Positions 8,801 through 16,920 of a stretch of DNA of 48,593 bases are shown here, in pieces; position 1 is the stretch's first letter; each line of letters starts with the position of its first letter. Below the pieces are notes generated by a model. The model was not told the DNA's origin. It saw nothing but the letters and a program-made list of their open reading frames with translations, and ran no database searches. Source of the stretch: a bacterium. Lineage in GTDB: Bacteria > Krumholzibacteriota > Krumholzibacteriia > LZORAL124-64-63. The stretch spans positions 1 to 48,593 of the forward strand of contig WJIQ01000198.1 in assembly GCA_014730255.1 (NCBI GenBank). Direction: 5' to 3'. The translations under genes were made by a program, and so were the position numbers.

Positions 8801-9407
8801 GCACGCGCCGCACGAAGAAGCGCGCGACCCGGTCGCGCGCGCCGCCGGCCGAGCCGGCGAGTTCGACGTACGCCCGGGCGGCGGCCGGATCGCCGGCGAG
8901 CTCGAGCTCGAGGCGGTCGAGCGCCGCGGTGCGATACTCCAGCTCCTGCCGCTCGTCGAGCACGGTGAACCGGGGATCGAGGCCCGCCTCGGCGGCGAAC
9001 CGCCCGAGCACGCGCTGGCAGAACGCGTGCAGGGTGTCGATCCCCAGGCCCGCCGGATCCTCGAGCAGGCTCTCGTGGAACCAGGCCGCACCGGACCGCT
9101 CGACCGCGGTCGGCTCGCGGCCCAGGATCCCGGCGAGCATCGCCTCGCGTTCGCGCGCCGGCCGGACGGCCAGGCGCGCGGCCTCGCCCTGCAGGCGGTC
9201 CATGATCTCGACGGTCGCCTTGCGCGTGAAGGTGATGGCCAGGATCGCGCGCGGGTCGGCCCCCTCGCCGGTCAGGCAGAGGCGCAGGAACCGATCGACC
9301 AGGACCTTGGTCTTGCCCGAACCGGCCGAGGCCTCCACGACGAACGACCGCCCGGGGTCGGCAGCCTCCTGCTGCTTGCGGCGGGCGAGGTCGACGGCGT
9401 CGCTCAT
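5880..9407 (-). CDS. addA: AddA-type ATP-dependent helicase/nuclease
   Basis: This is the helicase-nuclease subunit that resects double-strand breaks for RecA loading. It has 1175 residues, close to the family length. Walker A is EASAGSGKT with Lys32, followed by ITFTRKA (motif Ia). LLLDEFQDTNRNQW near 430 is Walker B, and LPTNFRS and VMTVHGAKGLEAPVV are UvrD-type motifs. The C-terminal PD-(D/E)XK nuclease has GVIDRLL and VVDYKTNQ near 1114. ATG 9407 overlaps the addB stop (ATGA), which sets the start and implies translational coupling. The upstream open frame in another reading is not part of the gene. Confidence 0.93.
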   Translation of the reverse strand: MSDAVDLARRKQQEAADPGRSFVVEASAGSGKTKVLVDRFLRLCLTGEGADPRAILAITFTRKATVEIMDRLQGEAARLAVRPAREREAMLAGILGREPTAVERSGAAWFHESLLEDPAGLGIDTLHAFCQRVLGRFAAEAGLDPRFTVLDERQELEYRTAALDRLELELAGDPAAARAYVELAGSAGGARDRVARFFVRRVHLQRWLDRVRPCPGPPAAGLARELGEVADDLADHLAVVALRATPWPDGRVLDPGDLAASLREVLTEFAADGLAGVEAIDEPLGLTPGFAKQRDELRRTVLATADALTADAATVREACAAIETALVTGTGKLRSFKGRKATGPERQAAFARAAGPVIELCRLSALADLLDRNRTLLRFGLRALDLAAALKRRDRVVDFQDLEYLALRLLTDPELGPQVHYRLDARLDHLLLDEFQDTNRNQWELVRPLLTELLAGGDRPRSVFVVGDVKQSIYGFRGAEPGVFGEARDLIVRQAGAGAELRLPTNFRSLPTLVATVGDLCASGPLREHLGDEAAGAAQAAARRGDHGLVRFVAPLEPSDEASGHELAARVVVDLVGDLMRRRLTTSSWDPGAGRDVPRPLRLDDVLVLARTKSHLATYEAALRAAGVPYTPAGRGLLARSREVQDVLALLRWLTTPADDIAGATVLRSPCARVPEERVQDLLQRRLDSPRRSLWEVVQAASADEVPSWLVDVLGGWFAAAGLMPLHDLLRRILREGDLLARFEIAGGEQARYNLLRLLDLALVADQRGGSLRDFVHELELADRLGGEDEGALPGDAGHGRVRVMTVHGAKGLEAPVVILADAAVPLNDATEDLLLGEDGEDGPWLSGAGRSLTDGTETAGGARIGAPLSAARQRALATLMGEEAHILYVALTRARDRLYVLGGRGRNQSAEGDARSYLGWLRRSGHPELWTAAEDVVAADAAPDRPRTSPLEPREQAVRRRFAVWTPPPLRPRVAIENPSTLVADGLVDETVADPDASLPADEAAATMTPRRRETPATARGTRVHRWLERACRVGAMPPAPDDPDRRAEWEEARAVFTASALAWIMAPDGARVRGLVEVPVIAEVEPGADPPRRLVGVIDRLLVAPDRIDVVDYKTNQVEPDGVDALAAHYRPQLAAYRTSLQRIYPGREIRTWLIWTRLVAAGTTAGLTEVAP

Positions 9408-12400
9408 GCGCGGGTCCTCCCCAGGGCGGTGAGCAACCGGGCCAGCCGGGCCGAGAGCGTCGTGCTCGTATCGCGCTCCTCCAGCCGGCAGACGCCGCGG
9501 AACTCGCAGTGCTCGCAGGGCAGCCGGCCAGTGGCGTCGCCCTCCTGCCAGCCGGGCACCAGCGCGAACGGCACCTCCGGATCGAGCACGGCCAGCGCCT
9601 GCTCGAGGATGATCCCCACGCCCGTCGCCAGGGCGTCGCGACCGTCCAGGACCACCTGCAGGCCCCGGTCGCGCCGTCGCAGCCGGTAGAAACCTCCCTC
9701 GGCCAGCCGCCAACCGTCGTCGTGCGCGGGCAGTCCGTCGACCGCCCCGACCTCGACCGCGAGCGCGTAGAGGGCGAGCTGGAGCTCGCGGCCCTCGCTC
9801 ACGCCCTTGCGGGTCGGGATCGCGCCGGTCTTGTAGTCGACGACCACCGCGCGCGGCGAGCCGTCGCGGGCGACGTCGACCCGGTCGATGGCCCCGGTCA
9901 GGGGCGTGGCCGCCCACCGGCCCGCGACCGCGGGCGCGTCGATGCCCTCGCGCTCGAGCCAGGTCGCGACGTCGCCGAGCGTGAGCTCGAACCTCGCCTC
10001 CAGCACGACCGGCCGCCATGCCGACAGGCGCGCGATCTCGTGGGCGACCAGCTCGGGCGCCAGCGCCCGCAGGTCCTGCAACGCGACCGCCGCGCCCGGC
10101 AGGCCCGAGGCCTCGTCGCCGATGCCGTCGATCGCCACGGCGAGCTCGTGCCCGGCCGTCGCGGCGTCGCCGGCGGCGAGGGCCTGCACCGCCGGACCGT
10201 CGGGAGCCAGCCAGCGTTCCATCACGGCGTGCGCGAGCCGTCCCTGCTCCCGCGCGGTGAACTCGGCCTCCAGCTCGTCCTGCCGCCGCAGGCCCAGGCC
10301 ATGGCTCATGAGAAACCGGTAGGGGCACTCGCGGTAGTTCTGCAACGCGGTGTGGCTGAGGCGCGCCGGCGGGACGACCGCCGGGGCCGGGATCGGCTCG
10401 GGCTCGGCGCGGAAGGCCCGTTCGGCCGCGACCATCGCGGCCGTCGGCACGTCGGTCCGGCGGTGCGCGACCGGCTCGGCGGCCGGCGGCGGCGGCTCGG
10501 CCGCGACGAGGACCAGGCGCTGGACCAGCGGCGACGGCAGGCTCGGCCGACCGTCGCGCTCCAGCGGCCAGGTGATGGACACGCGCGCGCCGGCCTCGAG
10601 CAGCCTCAGCAGCAGCTCGGCGTCGCGGCCGGCCTTCGCCCGCCAGTGCTCCAGCCCCAGTGCGCGGCGGACGCGATCGCCCAGGAAGAGCGGCCGCGGC
10701 AGCGAGCCGGGGAACACGTCCTGGGCCAGGCCGGCGAGGACCAGCAGATCGGCCCGCTCAAGCCGGGCCTCGACCAGGCCCATGACCCGGACCGGCAGGT
10801 GGCGCTGCCGGCGCGGACGCACCTCCACCTCGCGCAGCAGCTCGCCGAACGTCGCGGCGAGCTCGGTCAGCGGCGCCGTCGCGAGCCGGTCGGCCAGCGT
10901 CTCCAGGCGCCCGAGCAGGTCGTCGACGGCGCCGACGTCGTCGTGATCGCCGTGGGGTTCGGCGTCACCGTCGAGGGGCCGCGCCGGCGCGACCGTGGAC
11001 CAGACCTCGCGCACCGCCGCCAGGAACGCCGGCCAGGTAATGGCTCCGGCGCGCAGCCGGTCCAGCGGGGCCAGCGCCTCCGCCAGCGCGGTCACCAGGG
11101 GCGTGAGCATGGTGCGCTCGCGGTCGGCGTCCTCGTCCGCGGCGATGCGCGCGAGCGTCTCGCGCCCGGCCCGCGCCCGGCTCGCGCGGCGGATGGCCGT
11201 CTCCAGCAGGCGGGTCCGCACCGCGTGGCCGGGCCTCGCATCCGACAGGGGCAGCCGCACGTACGGATGGGTGAGCAGCTCGATCACCGCGCCGAACGGC
11301 CAGCCCCCGGTGACCGTGCGCAGCACCTCGCGCAGCAGCCGACCGGCCGGCAGGGTGGCCAGCGAGCGGCCGCGCGTGTCGTCGACGTCGATTCCGGCCT
11401 CGCGCAGCTGGGCGGCGATCCGCGCGGCGAGGTCGCGATCGGGGCTGGCGACGACGACCTCGGGCACCGGATCGGCCTCGCGCAGCGCGTCGCAGACCGT
11501 CGCGGCGACGACCCGGCTCTCGTGCTCGGGATCCCGGCAGGCTCGCAGGTCGATGGCGCCGCCGGGCCGCAGCGCCTCGCGGTCGGCGCCCAGGGCGTCG
11601 AGGCGCGCGGCCAGATCGTCGCCCGCCACGACGGGCACGTCCGGCAGGACGCCGCACTGCCGCTCGGCGAGCAGCCGCGCGGTGGCCAGCGGATGGACCG
11701 GCGAGGCGGCGTCGCGGTAGGTCGCCAGCAGCAGGCGCGCGCGGGGGGTGTCGGCCCCGAGGGTCAGCCAGTGCACCGGCGTGCCCGCCCCGGCGAGCGC
11801 GGCGAGCAGCTGGCCGGTGACCCGATCGAGGCGTCCGAGGTGCGCGGCCACCACCATGGCCGGCCGGTCGCCCGGCCACCGCGCCGCGGCCGACGCGAGG
11901 GCCTCGAGGGCGCGGTCGACGTGGTCGCGGTCGATGGCCGCCCGGTACAGGCGCCATGCCTGCCGGATCCGCGCGAGATCGGTGCGCAGGACGTGCTCAC
12001 CGCCGGCCTCGACGTGGCGCAGCAGGGCCTCGTCGTCCGTGCCGCCGTCCAGCAGGGACGCGCGACCGGCGAACCGGACCTCGTCGAACAGCCCGACGAG
12101 CTCGGCCGCGAGCCCACCGGCCGCCTCGGGCCGCTCGCGCAGCCAGTCCAGTCGGGCCAGCGCCGGGGCGAGGATCAGGCGGCGCAGAGCCGGGTCCTCG
12201 ACGTCCGTGGACGCCGCGCCGACCAGGTCGGCCAGTTCCAGGGCCAGGCGGCCCGGCGTCGTGATCCAGGGCAGGAGCAGGGCGCCCTCGCCCGACGCCT
12301 CGAGCAGGGCGTGCTGTAGCTGACCGCACGCCCGCTGCGACGGCAGCAGCACGAGCGCGTCGGCGAGGTCCTCGGGACCGGGACCGGGCCGGTGAGCGAG

Positions 12401-12466
12401 CAGCCACCGCGCGAGCGACGGCAGGGCGGGCTCGTCCACGGGCAGGATGTCGAGGGTGGTGGGCAT
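9404..12466 (-). CDS. addB: AddB-type nuclease subunit with iron-sulfur cysteines
   Basis: The 1020-residue partner of AddA. The N-terminal half resembles a UvrD helicase but lacks a Walker A lysine (LLPSQRACGQLQHALL), as is common in AddB-like proteins. The C-terminal nuclease has GAIDRVDV and VVVDYKTGAI near 870-880. One cysteine near 713 (YRECPYRF) and three near 985 (CEHCEFRGVC) have the spacing of the AddB 4Fe-4S cluster that closes the nuclease domain. It is the first gene of the minus-strand operon addB-addA-hydrolase. No clear promoter is visible in the shared intergenic space. Confidence 0.88.
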   Translation of the reverse strand: MPTTLDILPVDEPALPSLARWLLAHRPGPGPEDLADALVLLPSQRACGQLQHALLEASGEGALLLPWITTPGRLALELADLVGAASTDVEDPALRRLILAPALARLDWLRERPEAAGGLAAELVGLFDEVRFAGRASLLDGGTDDEALLRHVEAGGEHVLRTDLARIRQAWRLYRAAIDRDHVDRALEALASAAARWPGDRPAMVVAAHLGRLDRVTGQLLAALAGAGTPVHWLTLGADTPRARLLLATYRDAASPVHPLATARLLAERQCGVLPDVPVVAGDDLAARLDALGADREALRPGGAIDLRACRDPEHESRVVAATVCDALREADPVPEVVVASPDRDLAARIAAQLREAGIDVDDTRGRSLATLPAGRLLREVLRTVTGGWPFGAVIELLTHPYVRLPLSDARPGHAVRTRLLETAIRRASRARAGRETLARIAADEDADRERTMLTPLVTALAEALAPLDRLRAGAITWPAFLAAVREVWSTVAPARPLDGDAEPHGDHDDVGAVDDLLGRLETLADRLATAPLTELAATFGELLREVEVRPRRQRHLPVRVMGLVEARLERADLLVLAGLAQDVFPGSLPRPLFLGDRVRRALGLEHWRAKAGRDAELLLRLLEAGARVSITWPLERDGRPSLPSPLVQRLVLVAAEPPPPAAEPVAHRRTDVPTAAMVAAERAFRAEPEPIPAPAVVPPARLSHTALQNYRECPYRFLMSHGLGLRRQDELEAEFTAREQGRLAHAVMERWLAPDGPAVQALAAGDAATAGHELAVAIDGIGDEASGLPGAAVALQDLRALAPELVAHEIARLSAWRPVVLEARFELTLGDVATWLEREGIDAPAVAGRWAATPLTGAIDRVDVARDGSPRAVVVDYKTGAIPTRKGVSEGRELQLALYALAVEVGAVDGLPAHDDGWRLAEGGFYRLRRRDRGLQVVLDGRDALATGVGIILEQALAVLDPEVPFALVPGWQEGDATGRLPCEHCEFRGVCRLEERDTSTTLSARLARLLTALGRTRA

Positions 12467-12526
12467 CGCGCAACGTCCTGGGTCGAATCAGCGGGGTCGG
12501 CGCAGGGTATCACGGTCAGGCTCGCC

Positions 12527-12590
12527 GGGCACCCGTCGTTTCGGGCGCCCGTCGTTTCGGGCACCCGTGATCGCGGGCACCGGTTGATCC
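12527..12590. repeat. Four 16-bp tandem repeats abutting a promoter
   Basis: Four consecutive 16-bp units start at 12527, 12543, 12559 and 12575. Units 1 and 2 differ by one base (GGGCACCCGTCGTTTC). Units 3 and 4 keep GGGCACC and diverge after it. The last unit contains the -35 box of the promoter for the propeller gene. The array sits between the divergent addB and propeller genes, so it could be an operator array or simply replication-slippage repeats. Confidence 0.65.
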
Positions 12591-12612
12591 GGACCGGGCC
12601 CTGGCCTAGACT
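12584..12612 (+). promoter_or_regulatory. Sigma70-type promoter of the propeller gene
   Basis: TTGATC at 12584-12589 and TAGACT at 12607-12612 are 17 bases apart, 65 bases before the start codon at 12677. Confidence 0.6.
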
Positions 12613-12676
12613 GCCCCCGATCAGGTCCGCCCGCACGCCGGCCTCGCCACGACCATCCCGGGAGATCGCCTGGACC

Positions 12677-13819
12677 ATGCCGCGCCTCGTCATCCTCATC
12701 GCCGCCGTCGCCCTGGCGACCTCGTCGCTGGCCACCCCGCCGCTGGAAAGGGTGGTCTGCGAGACCGTCTGGGACGTGCCCGGCGAGGGCGACGCGTTCT
12801 TCCTCGGCGGCCTGCTCGTCGACGCCGGCTGGGACCACGACGGCAACCTCTGCGTCGTCGACTACCGCAACCGCGATCTGAAGGTGTTCGCCGCCGACGG
12901 CACGTATCTGCGCACGCTCGGACGCGAGGGCGAGGGCCCGGGCGAGGTGACCGACGCGCGGCAGCTCATCCTGCACGACGACGGACGGCTCGGCCTGTTG
13001 CAGAAGTTCCCCGCGAAGGTCGTCTGGCTCGAGCCCGACGGCGACCCCGGAGGCGCGCTGACCTTCGCGAATCGTCTCGAGGGCGAGGCGGGGCGTGGCT
13101 ACCTGAGCCTGCCGCACGCCGTGCAGCATCCCGGCGGGATCATGGGCTACGTCGCGGTCATGGCCATGACCGCGCAGGGGCCGAGCGAGCACCACTGGCT
13201 CGCCCCGATCGGCCCCGACGGCGAGGTGGACGATCCGCTCTGGCACCTCGAGGTCGAGCCGCCCGGACGCAAGGACGGTGGCAAGCTGCACGAGGTCGAC
13301 ATGTACCACGTCTGGGCCGCGCGCTGGGCGCCGGACGGCCACGGCGGCGCGTGGCTCGCTCCCGAGCGCGACGCGTACCGCATCGTCCACCTCGGTGCCG
13401 ATGGCCGGGAGCTGCGTCGTCTCGAGCGTCCGTACGAGGCGCCACGGCGCGACGACCTGGGACGGCAGCAGGCCGAGCTGCGGCTCGAGCGCAAGCGCAA
13501 CCCGCGCGGATCGGTGGTGCTGGCAGAGACCGACCCGGTGGTCCACCGCCTCCGCCTGGCCGACGATGGCCGGCTGTGGGTCGACCTCTCGCTCGGCGGC
13601 CGCGGCCCCGAGCCCGGCACGATCGCCGAGATCGACGAGTGGTCGACCGACGGCGAGCACGTCGCGCGGCGTCGCCTGATCGGCGATTACGATCCGGCCA
13701 CCGACCAGCGGCTATTACTCGACGACCGCCACGTCCTGGTGCTGCATTCCAGCGCCGAGGAGGTCCGGCTGCGGCTGCTGCGCACGGCCGCGTCCGGCGA
13801 CCGGAAGGAGTCCCCGTGA
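12677..13819 (+). CDS. Secreted six-bladed beta-propeller protein, paralogue 1
   Basis: Translation from ATG 12677 gives 380 residues with a short signal peptide (hydrophobic 4-17, cleavage near SSLA). The open frame upstream of this start lacks a signal and crosses the promoter, so it is excluded. Repeated blade motifs include LCVVDYRNRDLKVFAADGTYLRTLGR, the family hallmark GREGEGPGEV, and later WLAPERDAYRIVHLG. This matches the six-bladed propeller (BF-type, NHL/TolB-like) proteins of FCB bacteria. Similar genes are at 38336 and 39671. Ligand unknown. The stop overlaps the GTG of the next gene. Confidence 0.82.
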   Translation: MPRLVILIAAVALATSSLATPPLERVVCETVWDVPGEGDAFFLGGLLVDAGWDHDGNLCVVDYRNRDLKVFAADGTYLRTLGREGEGPGEVTDARQLILHDDGRLGLLQKFPAKVVWLEPDGDPGGALTFANRLEGEAGRGYLSLPHAVQHPGGIMGYVAVMAMTAQGPSEHHWLAPIGPDGEVDDPLWHLEVEPPGRKDGGKLHEVDMYHVWAARWAPDGHGGAWLAPERDAYRIVHLGADGRELRRLERPYEAPRRDDLGRQQAELRLERKRNPRGSVVLAETDPVVHRLRLADDGRLWVDLSLGGRGPEPGTIAEIDEWSTDGEHVARRRLIGDYDPATDQRLLLDDRHVLVLHSSAEEVRLRLLRTAASGDRKESP

Positions 13820-14154
13820 ACAACTCGTCCACCGGCCTGCCCGAGAACGTCGCCGGGGCGCTATGCTACGCCCTCGGGTTCCTGTCGGGCCTGATCTTCC
13901 TGATCTTCGAGCGTCGGAGCCTCTTCGTGCGCTTCCATGCCATGCAGTCGCTCATGGCGTTCGGCATCATCGCCCTGGCCGGCATCGCCGTGCAGATCCT
14001 GCCCGGCATCGGCGCGGCGCTGAGCTTCGTGCTCAACGTCTTCGCCCTCGCGCTCTGGATCGTCTGCATGGTGCAGGCGTGGCAGGGCCGCCGCTGGAAG
14101 CTGCCGCTGGTGGGCGAGGAGGCCGAGAAGCAGGCCAACCGGATGGTCCTCTAG
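13816..14154 (+). CDS. DUF4870/Tic20-like small membrane protein
   Basis: The protein has 112 residues and starts at GTG 13816, which overlaps the preceding TGA and has GGAAGGAG just upstream. It has three hydrophobic helices. The pattern NVAGALCYALGFLSGLIFL, then FVRFHAMQSL, is the signature of the DUF4870 family, distantly related to Tic20. Biochemical role unknown. It is translationally coupled to the propeller gene, which may only mean co-expression. Confidence 0.85.
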   Translation: MNNSSTGLPENVAGALCYALGFLSGLIFLIFERRSLFVRFHAMQSLMAFGIIALAGIAVQILPGIGAALSFVLNVFALALWIVCMVQAWQGRRWKLPLVGEEAEKQANRMVL

Positions 14155-14155
14155 C

Positions 14156-14728
14156 GTGGCCGATCGGGTCCGCTGCCCGTGGTGCGGCACCGATCCCCTA
14201 TACGTCGCGTACCACGACGAGGAATGGGGCGTGCCGCGGCGCGACGACCGCTACCTGTTCGAGAAGCTGCTGCTCGACGGCGCGCAGGCGGGCCTGGCCT
14301 GGATCACCATCCTGCGCAAGCGCGAGGGCTACCGGCGCGCGTTCTGCGACTTCGACCCGGTGCGCATCGCCCGTCTCGGCGAGGCCGATCAGGCGCGGCT
14401 GATGCAGGATCCGGGCATCGTGCGCAACCGCCAGAAGATCGCCTCGGCCGTCGGCAACGCCCGCGCCTGGCTCGACCTGGTCGATCAGGAGGGTTCGTTC
14501 GGCGACTACCTGTGGACGTTCGTGGACGGTCGGCCGGTGCAGAATTCGTGGCGCTCGCTCGAAGAGGTGCCGGCCTCGACGCCGCTGTCCGGACGGATCA
14601 GCCAGGACCTGAAGCGACGCGGCTTCAGCTTCGTCGGCCCGACCATCGTCTACGCGTTCCTGCAGGCGGTCGGCGTGGTGAACGACCATCTGGTGGACTG
14701 CTTCCGGTGGCGCGAGGTCCAGGGCTGA
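14156..14728 (+). CDS. tag: DNA-3-methyladenine glycosylase I
   Basis: This 190-residue protein excises 3-methyladenine from alkylated DNA. The zinc ligands of the family are present: Cys7, His20, His178 and Cys182, with the same 4-residue spacing of the last pair as in E. coli Tag. AYHDEEWGVP, QAGLAWITILRKREGYR and KRRGFSFVGPTIVYAFLQA are family motifs. The position equivalent to E. coli Glu38 is Asp41 here (LLLDGAQAG), an unusual conservative change at the base-recognition pocket. GTG 14156 starts two bases after the previous stop. No clear ribosome site is visible, so translation may be coupled. Confidence 0.92.
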   Translation: MADRVRCPWCGTDPLYVAYHDEEWGVPRRDDRYLFEKLLLDGAQAGLAWITILRKREGYRRAFCDFDPVRIARLGEADQARLMQDPGIVRNRQKIASAVGNARAWLDLVDQEGSFGDYLWTFVDGRPVQNSWRSLEEVPASTPLSGRISQDLKRRGFSFVGPTIVYAFLQAVGVVNDHLVDCFRWREVQG

Positions 14729-14747
14729 GCCACCGCCGTACGGACGG

Positions 14748-16127
14748 TCACCGGCGCCGGCGGGCGACCAGCGGCAGGATCCAGGTCGCCGAGACCAGGA
14801 GCCCCGGGAAGATCGCCTCGACGCCCAGGAACGCCTGACCGCGGCCGAGCACGAGCCAGACCCCGCTGACCAGCCCGGCCGCGACCATCCCGATGGCCAC
14901 CTGCCGCCGCCCCGCCGGACGGTCCGCCCGCCGGCCCAGGTGCGCCAGCAGCAGCGGCAGCAAGAGCACCGGAGTGCCCAGCGAGCCGAGCACCTTCCAG
15001 AGCTCGACCACGCTCCGCGACCACAGCGCGAGCACGATCGCGAGGGCGGCGGTCAGCAGCAGCGCCCAGCGCACCGGCCGCAGGTTGGCGACGTCCTCCT
15101 CGCCCAGCAGCGTGCCGGCCGGGCGCATGCGGCGTCGCCACAGATCGCGGCCCAGGGTCACCGCGGCCAGGAACGAGTAGCTGTCGATGGTCGACATGAT
15201 CGTCGCCAGCAGTCCGACCGTGAAGAGCCCCAGCCAGAACCCCGGCAGCACCTCGCCGGCCAGCGCCGGGAACGCCGCCACCGGCTCGGCGAGGTCCGGC
15301 ACCACGGCGCGCGCGTACAGGCCGGCGGTGGTGGTCAGGGCGTCGAAGACGATCCAGAACCCGATCGCCACCAGGATGCCCCGCCGTGCGGTGCGCTCGT
15401 CGCGCGCGGCGTAGCAGCGCTGGTAGAACGCGGGCTCGGTGAGCGTGGCCGCGGCGATGGCATACCACACCGCGACGGCCTGCCAGCCGAGGCCGCCATC
15501 GGCGTCGAGATGCGTGTCCGGCAGGTTGGCGACCAGCCAGTCCGCACCGCCGAATCGCGCCACGCAAGCCGGCACGAGGATCACGAAGGCCAGGAACATG
15601 AGCACGAACTGCACCTGATCGGTGGCCACGATGGCGCGCAGGCCGCCGCGGAAGACGTACCCCACCGAGAGGGCCGTGCCGAGGATCACGCCCACCCACA
15701 GCGGCCAGCCGGTCGCCAGCTCGACCATCACCCCGAGCATCAGCACGTAGGCCGCCGGCGCGGTCATCGCGAACAGCACGGCCGCGCCGATCAGGGCCGC
15801 CGGGCGCCCCCAGGCGCGCTCGAGCACGTCGCACGGGCTGAGCACCTCGGCCCGACGCGCACGCCGCGCCAGGACCAGCGCGAACACGACGGCGTAGAGG
15901 TAGTAGGGGAAACCGAAGACGAACCAGCTCGAGATGCCGTACGACCAGCCGTACTCGCCCACGCCGAGGATGCCCCCGTACCAGGTGGTCACCAGCGAGG
16001 CGACGAAGCCCGGCAGCGTCAGGCGCCGGCCGGCGACCAGGTAGTCGGCCTCGCCCGCGCCGGGCCGGCGCAGCAGACGGGCGACCATCCAGAGCAGGAA
16101 GAGCGCGTAGACGAGCTCCAGGAGCAC
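14748..16127 (-). CDS. Sodium:solute symporter family permease, probable thiamine transporter
   Basis: The 459-residue protein has about 12-13 hydrophobic helices. The start is GTG 16127, one base after the TPK stop, with GAGGA seven bases upstream; longer readings overlap TPK. Family patterns: GRRLTLPGFVASLVTTWYGGILGVGEYGWSYG near the N terminus, and TVGLLATIMSTIDSYSFLAAVTLGRDLW in the middle. It is the last gene of the riboswitch operon with a TonB receptor and TPK, so the likely substrate is thiamine or a precursor crossing the inner membrane. SSS-family ThiV proteins have been predicted as thiamine transporters elsewhere. Specificity here is inferred from context. Confidence 0.82.
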   Translation of the reverse strand: MLLELVYALFLLWMVARLLRRPGAGEADYLVAGRRLTLPGFVASLVTTWYGGILGVGEYGWSYGISSWFVFGFPYYLYAVVFALVLARRARRAEVLSPCDVLERAWGRPAALIGAAVLFAMTAPAAYVLMLGVMVELATGWPLWVGVILGTALSVGYVFRGGLRAIVATDQVQFVLMFLAFVILVPACVARFGGADWLVANLPDTHLDADGGLGWQAVAVWYAIAAATLTEPAFYQRCYAARDERTARRGILVAIGFWIVFDALTTTAGLYARAVVPDLAEPVAAFPALAGEVLPGFWLGLFTVGLLATIMSTIDSYSFLAAVTLGRDLWRRRMRPAGTLLGEEDVANLRPVRWALLLTAALAIVLALWSRSVVELWKVLGSLGTPVLLLPLLLAHLGRRADRPAGRRQVAIGMVAAGLVSGVWLVLGRGQAFLGVEAIFPGLLVSATWILPLVARRRR

Positions 16128-16128
16128 G

Positions 16129-16845
16129 TCAGTCCTCGTACCGCTCGGCCTCCGGGCCCTCGCGGTCCACCAGGACGAGCAGCGGGCCATCGCCGGCACG
16201 GATGAGCAGGGGATCGTAGGCCACCACGTTGCTCACCGCCGCCGCGGCCACGCCACCGACCTCGCCGCCGAGCAGCGGATACTCCGCGCCCTCGACCGTG
16301 ACGCCCCCGCTGCGGCCGGCCAGCGGGAGGAGGCTGAAGCGGGTGCCGGGGTCGAGGGTCCACGAGACGCTCTGCCCGGGACCGAGGCGGACCCCGTCGG
16401 CCTGCTGGGCGGCCAGGGCCAGGCGCAGACGGTCGGCGAAACGCTCGAGCAGGTAGGTGTTGTAGAGGGTATGGTCCAGGCGCCACCCGACCGCGCCGAC
16501 GAGCACGGCCTCCTCGATGCCCTGATCCAGGGCGTAGAGCAGGGCCTTCTCGCTGTCGGTCGTCTCCTGCTCGTCCACGCGCAGGAACATGGGGCCGTCC
16601 CGGCCGGACAGGAGCCGTCCGGCCAGGCTGTCGAAGTCGCCGATCACGACGTCCGGCGGGACGGGCAGCTGGTCGTACGGGTGCCCGGCCGCGTCGGTGG
16701 CCAGGAAGAGGTCGGCCCCGCCCAGCCAGTACTCCAGGACGCCCGGCCGCGGCGGCGGGCCGTCGCAGAGGACGACCGCCCGCGGGCCCTTCTTGGGGAA
16801 GATGGGGCAGGCCGCACCCCCGGTATCGTGATCGTACAGCGACAT
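16129..16845 (-). CDS. thiN: Thiamine pyrophosphokinase
   Basis: This 238-residue enzyme converts thiamine to thiamine pyrophosphate with ATP. Family motifs are clear: VVIGDFDSL (67-74), TTDSEKALLYAL (95-106) and GAVGWRLDHTLYNTYLL (117-133). The C-terminal third is the beta-domain that holds thiamine. GGGAG six bases before ATG 16845 supports the start. It sits between the TonB receptor and the symporter in a TPP-riboswitch operon and would trap imported thiamine. A strong hairpin separates it from the receptor gene. Confidence 0.9.
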   Translation of the reverse strand: MSLYDHDTGGAACPIFPKKGPRAVVLCDGPPPRPGVLEYWLGGADLFLATDAAGHPYDQLPVPPDVVIGDFDSLAGRLLSGRDGPMFLRVDEQETTDSEKALLYALDQGIEEAVLVGAVGWRLDHTLYNTYLLERFADRLRLALAAQQADGVRLGPGQSVSWTLDPGTRFSLLPLAGRSGGVTVEGAEYPLLGGEVGGVAAAAVSNVVAYDPLLIRAGDGPLLVLVDREGPEAERYED

Positions 16846-16870
16846 CGGATCTCCCGCCGGATCCGCCGGC

Positions 16871-16907
16871 GTCCGCGCCGCCCCTGGCGGGAGAGGGCGG
16901 CGCGGAC
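16871..16907 (-). promoter_or_regulatory. Long GC hairpin inside the thiamine operon
   Basis: A perfect 13-bp inverted repeat (16871-16883 with 16895-16907, loop 11) lies in the 75-base gap between the TonB receptor and TPK. There is no T-run. It probably stabilises or trims the receptor mRNA and lowers expression of the two downstream genes. Confidence 0.55.
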
Positions 16908-16920
16908 GTCCCGGATCTCT

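Noticed and set aside
6330-9689. 1119-codon plus-strand open frame opposite addA
   Set aside because: A shadow of addA on the other strand at about 70% G+C; no ribosome site, no recognisable domain, low-complexity Arg/Ala/Gln-rich product.
12481-12510. GGTCGAATC as a tRNA T-arm
   Set aside because: No matching acceptor, anticodon or D-arm sequence around it.
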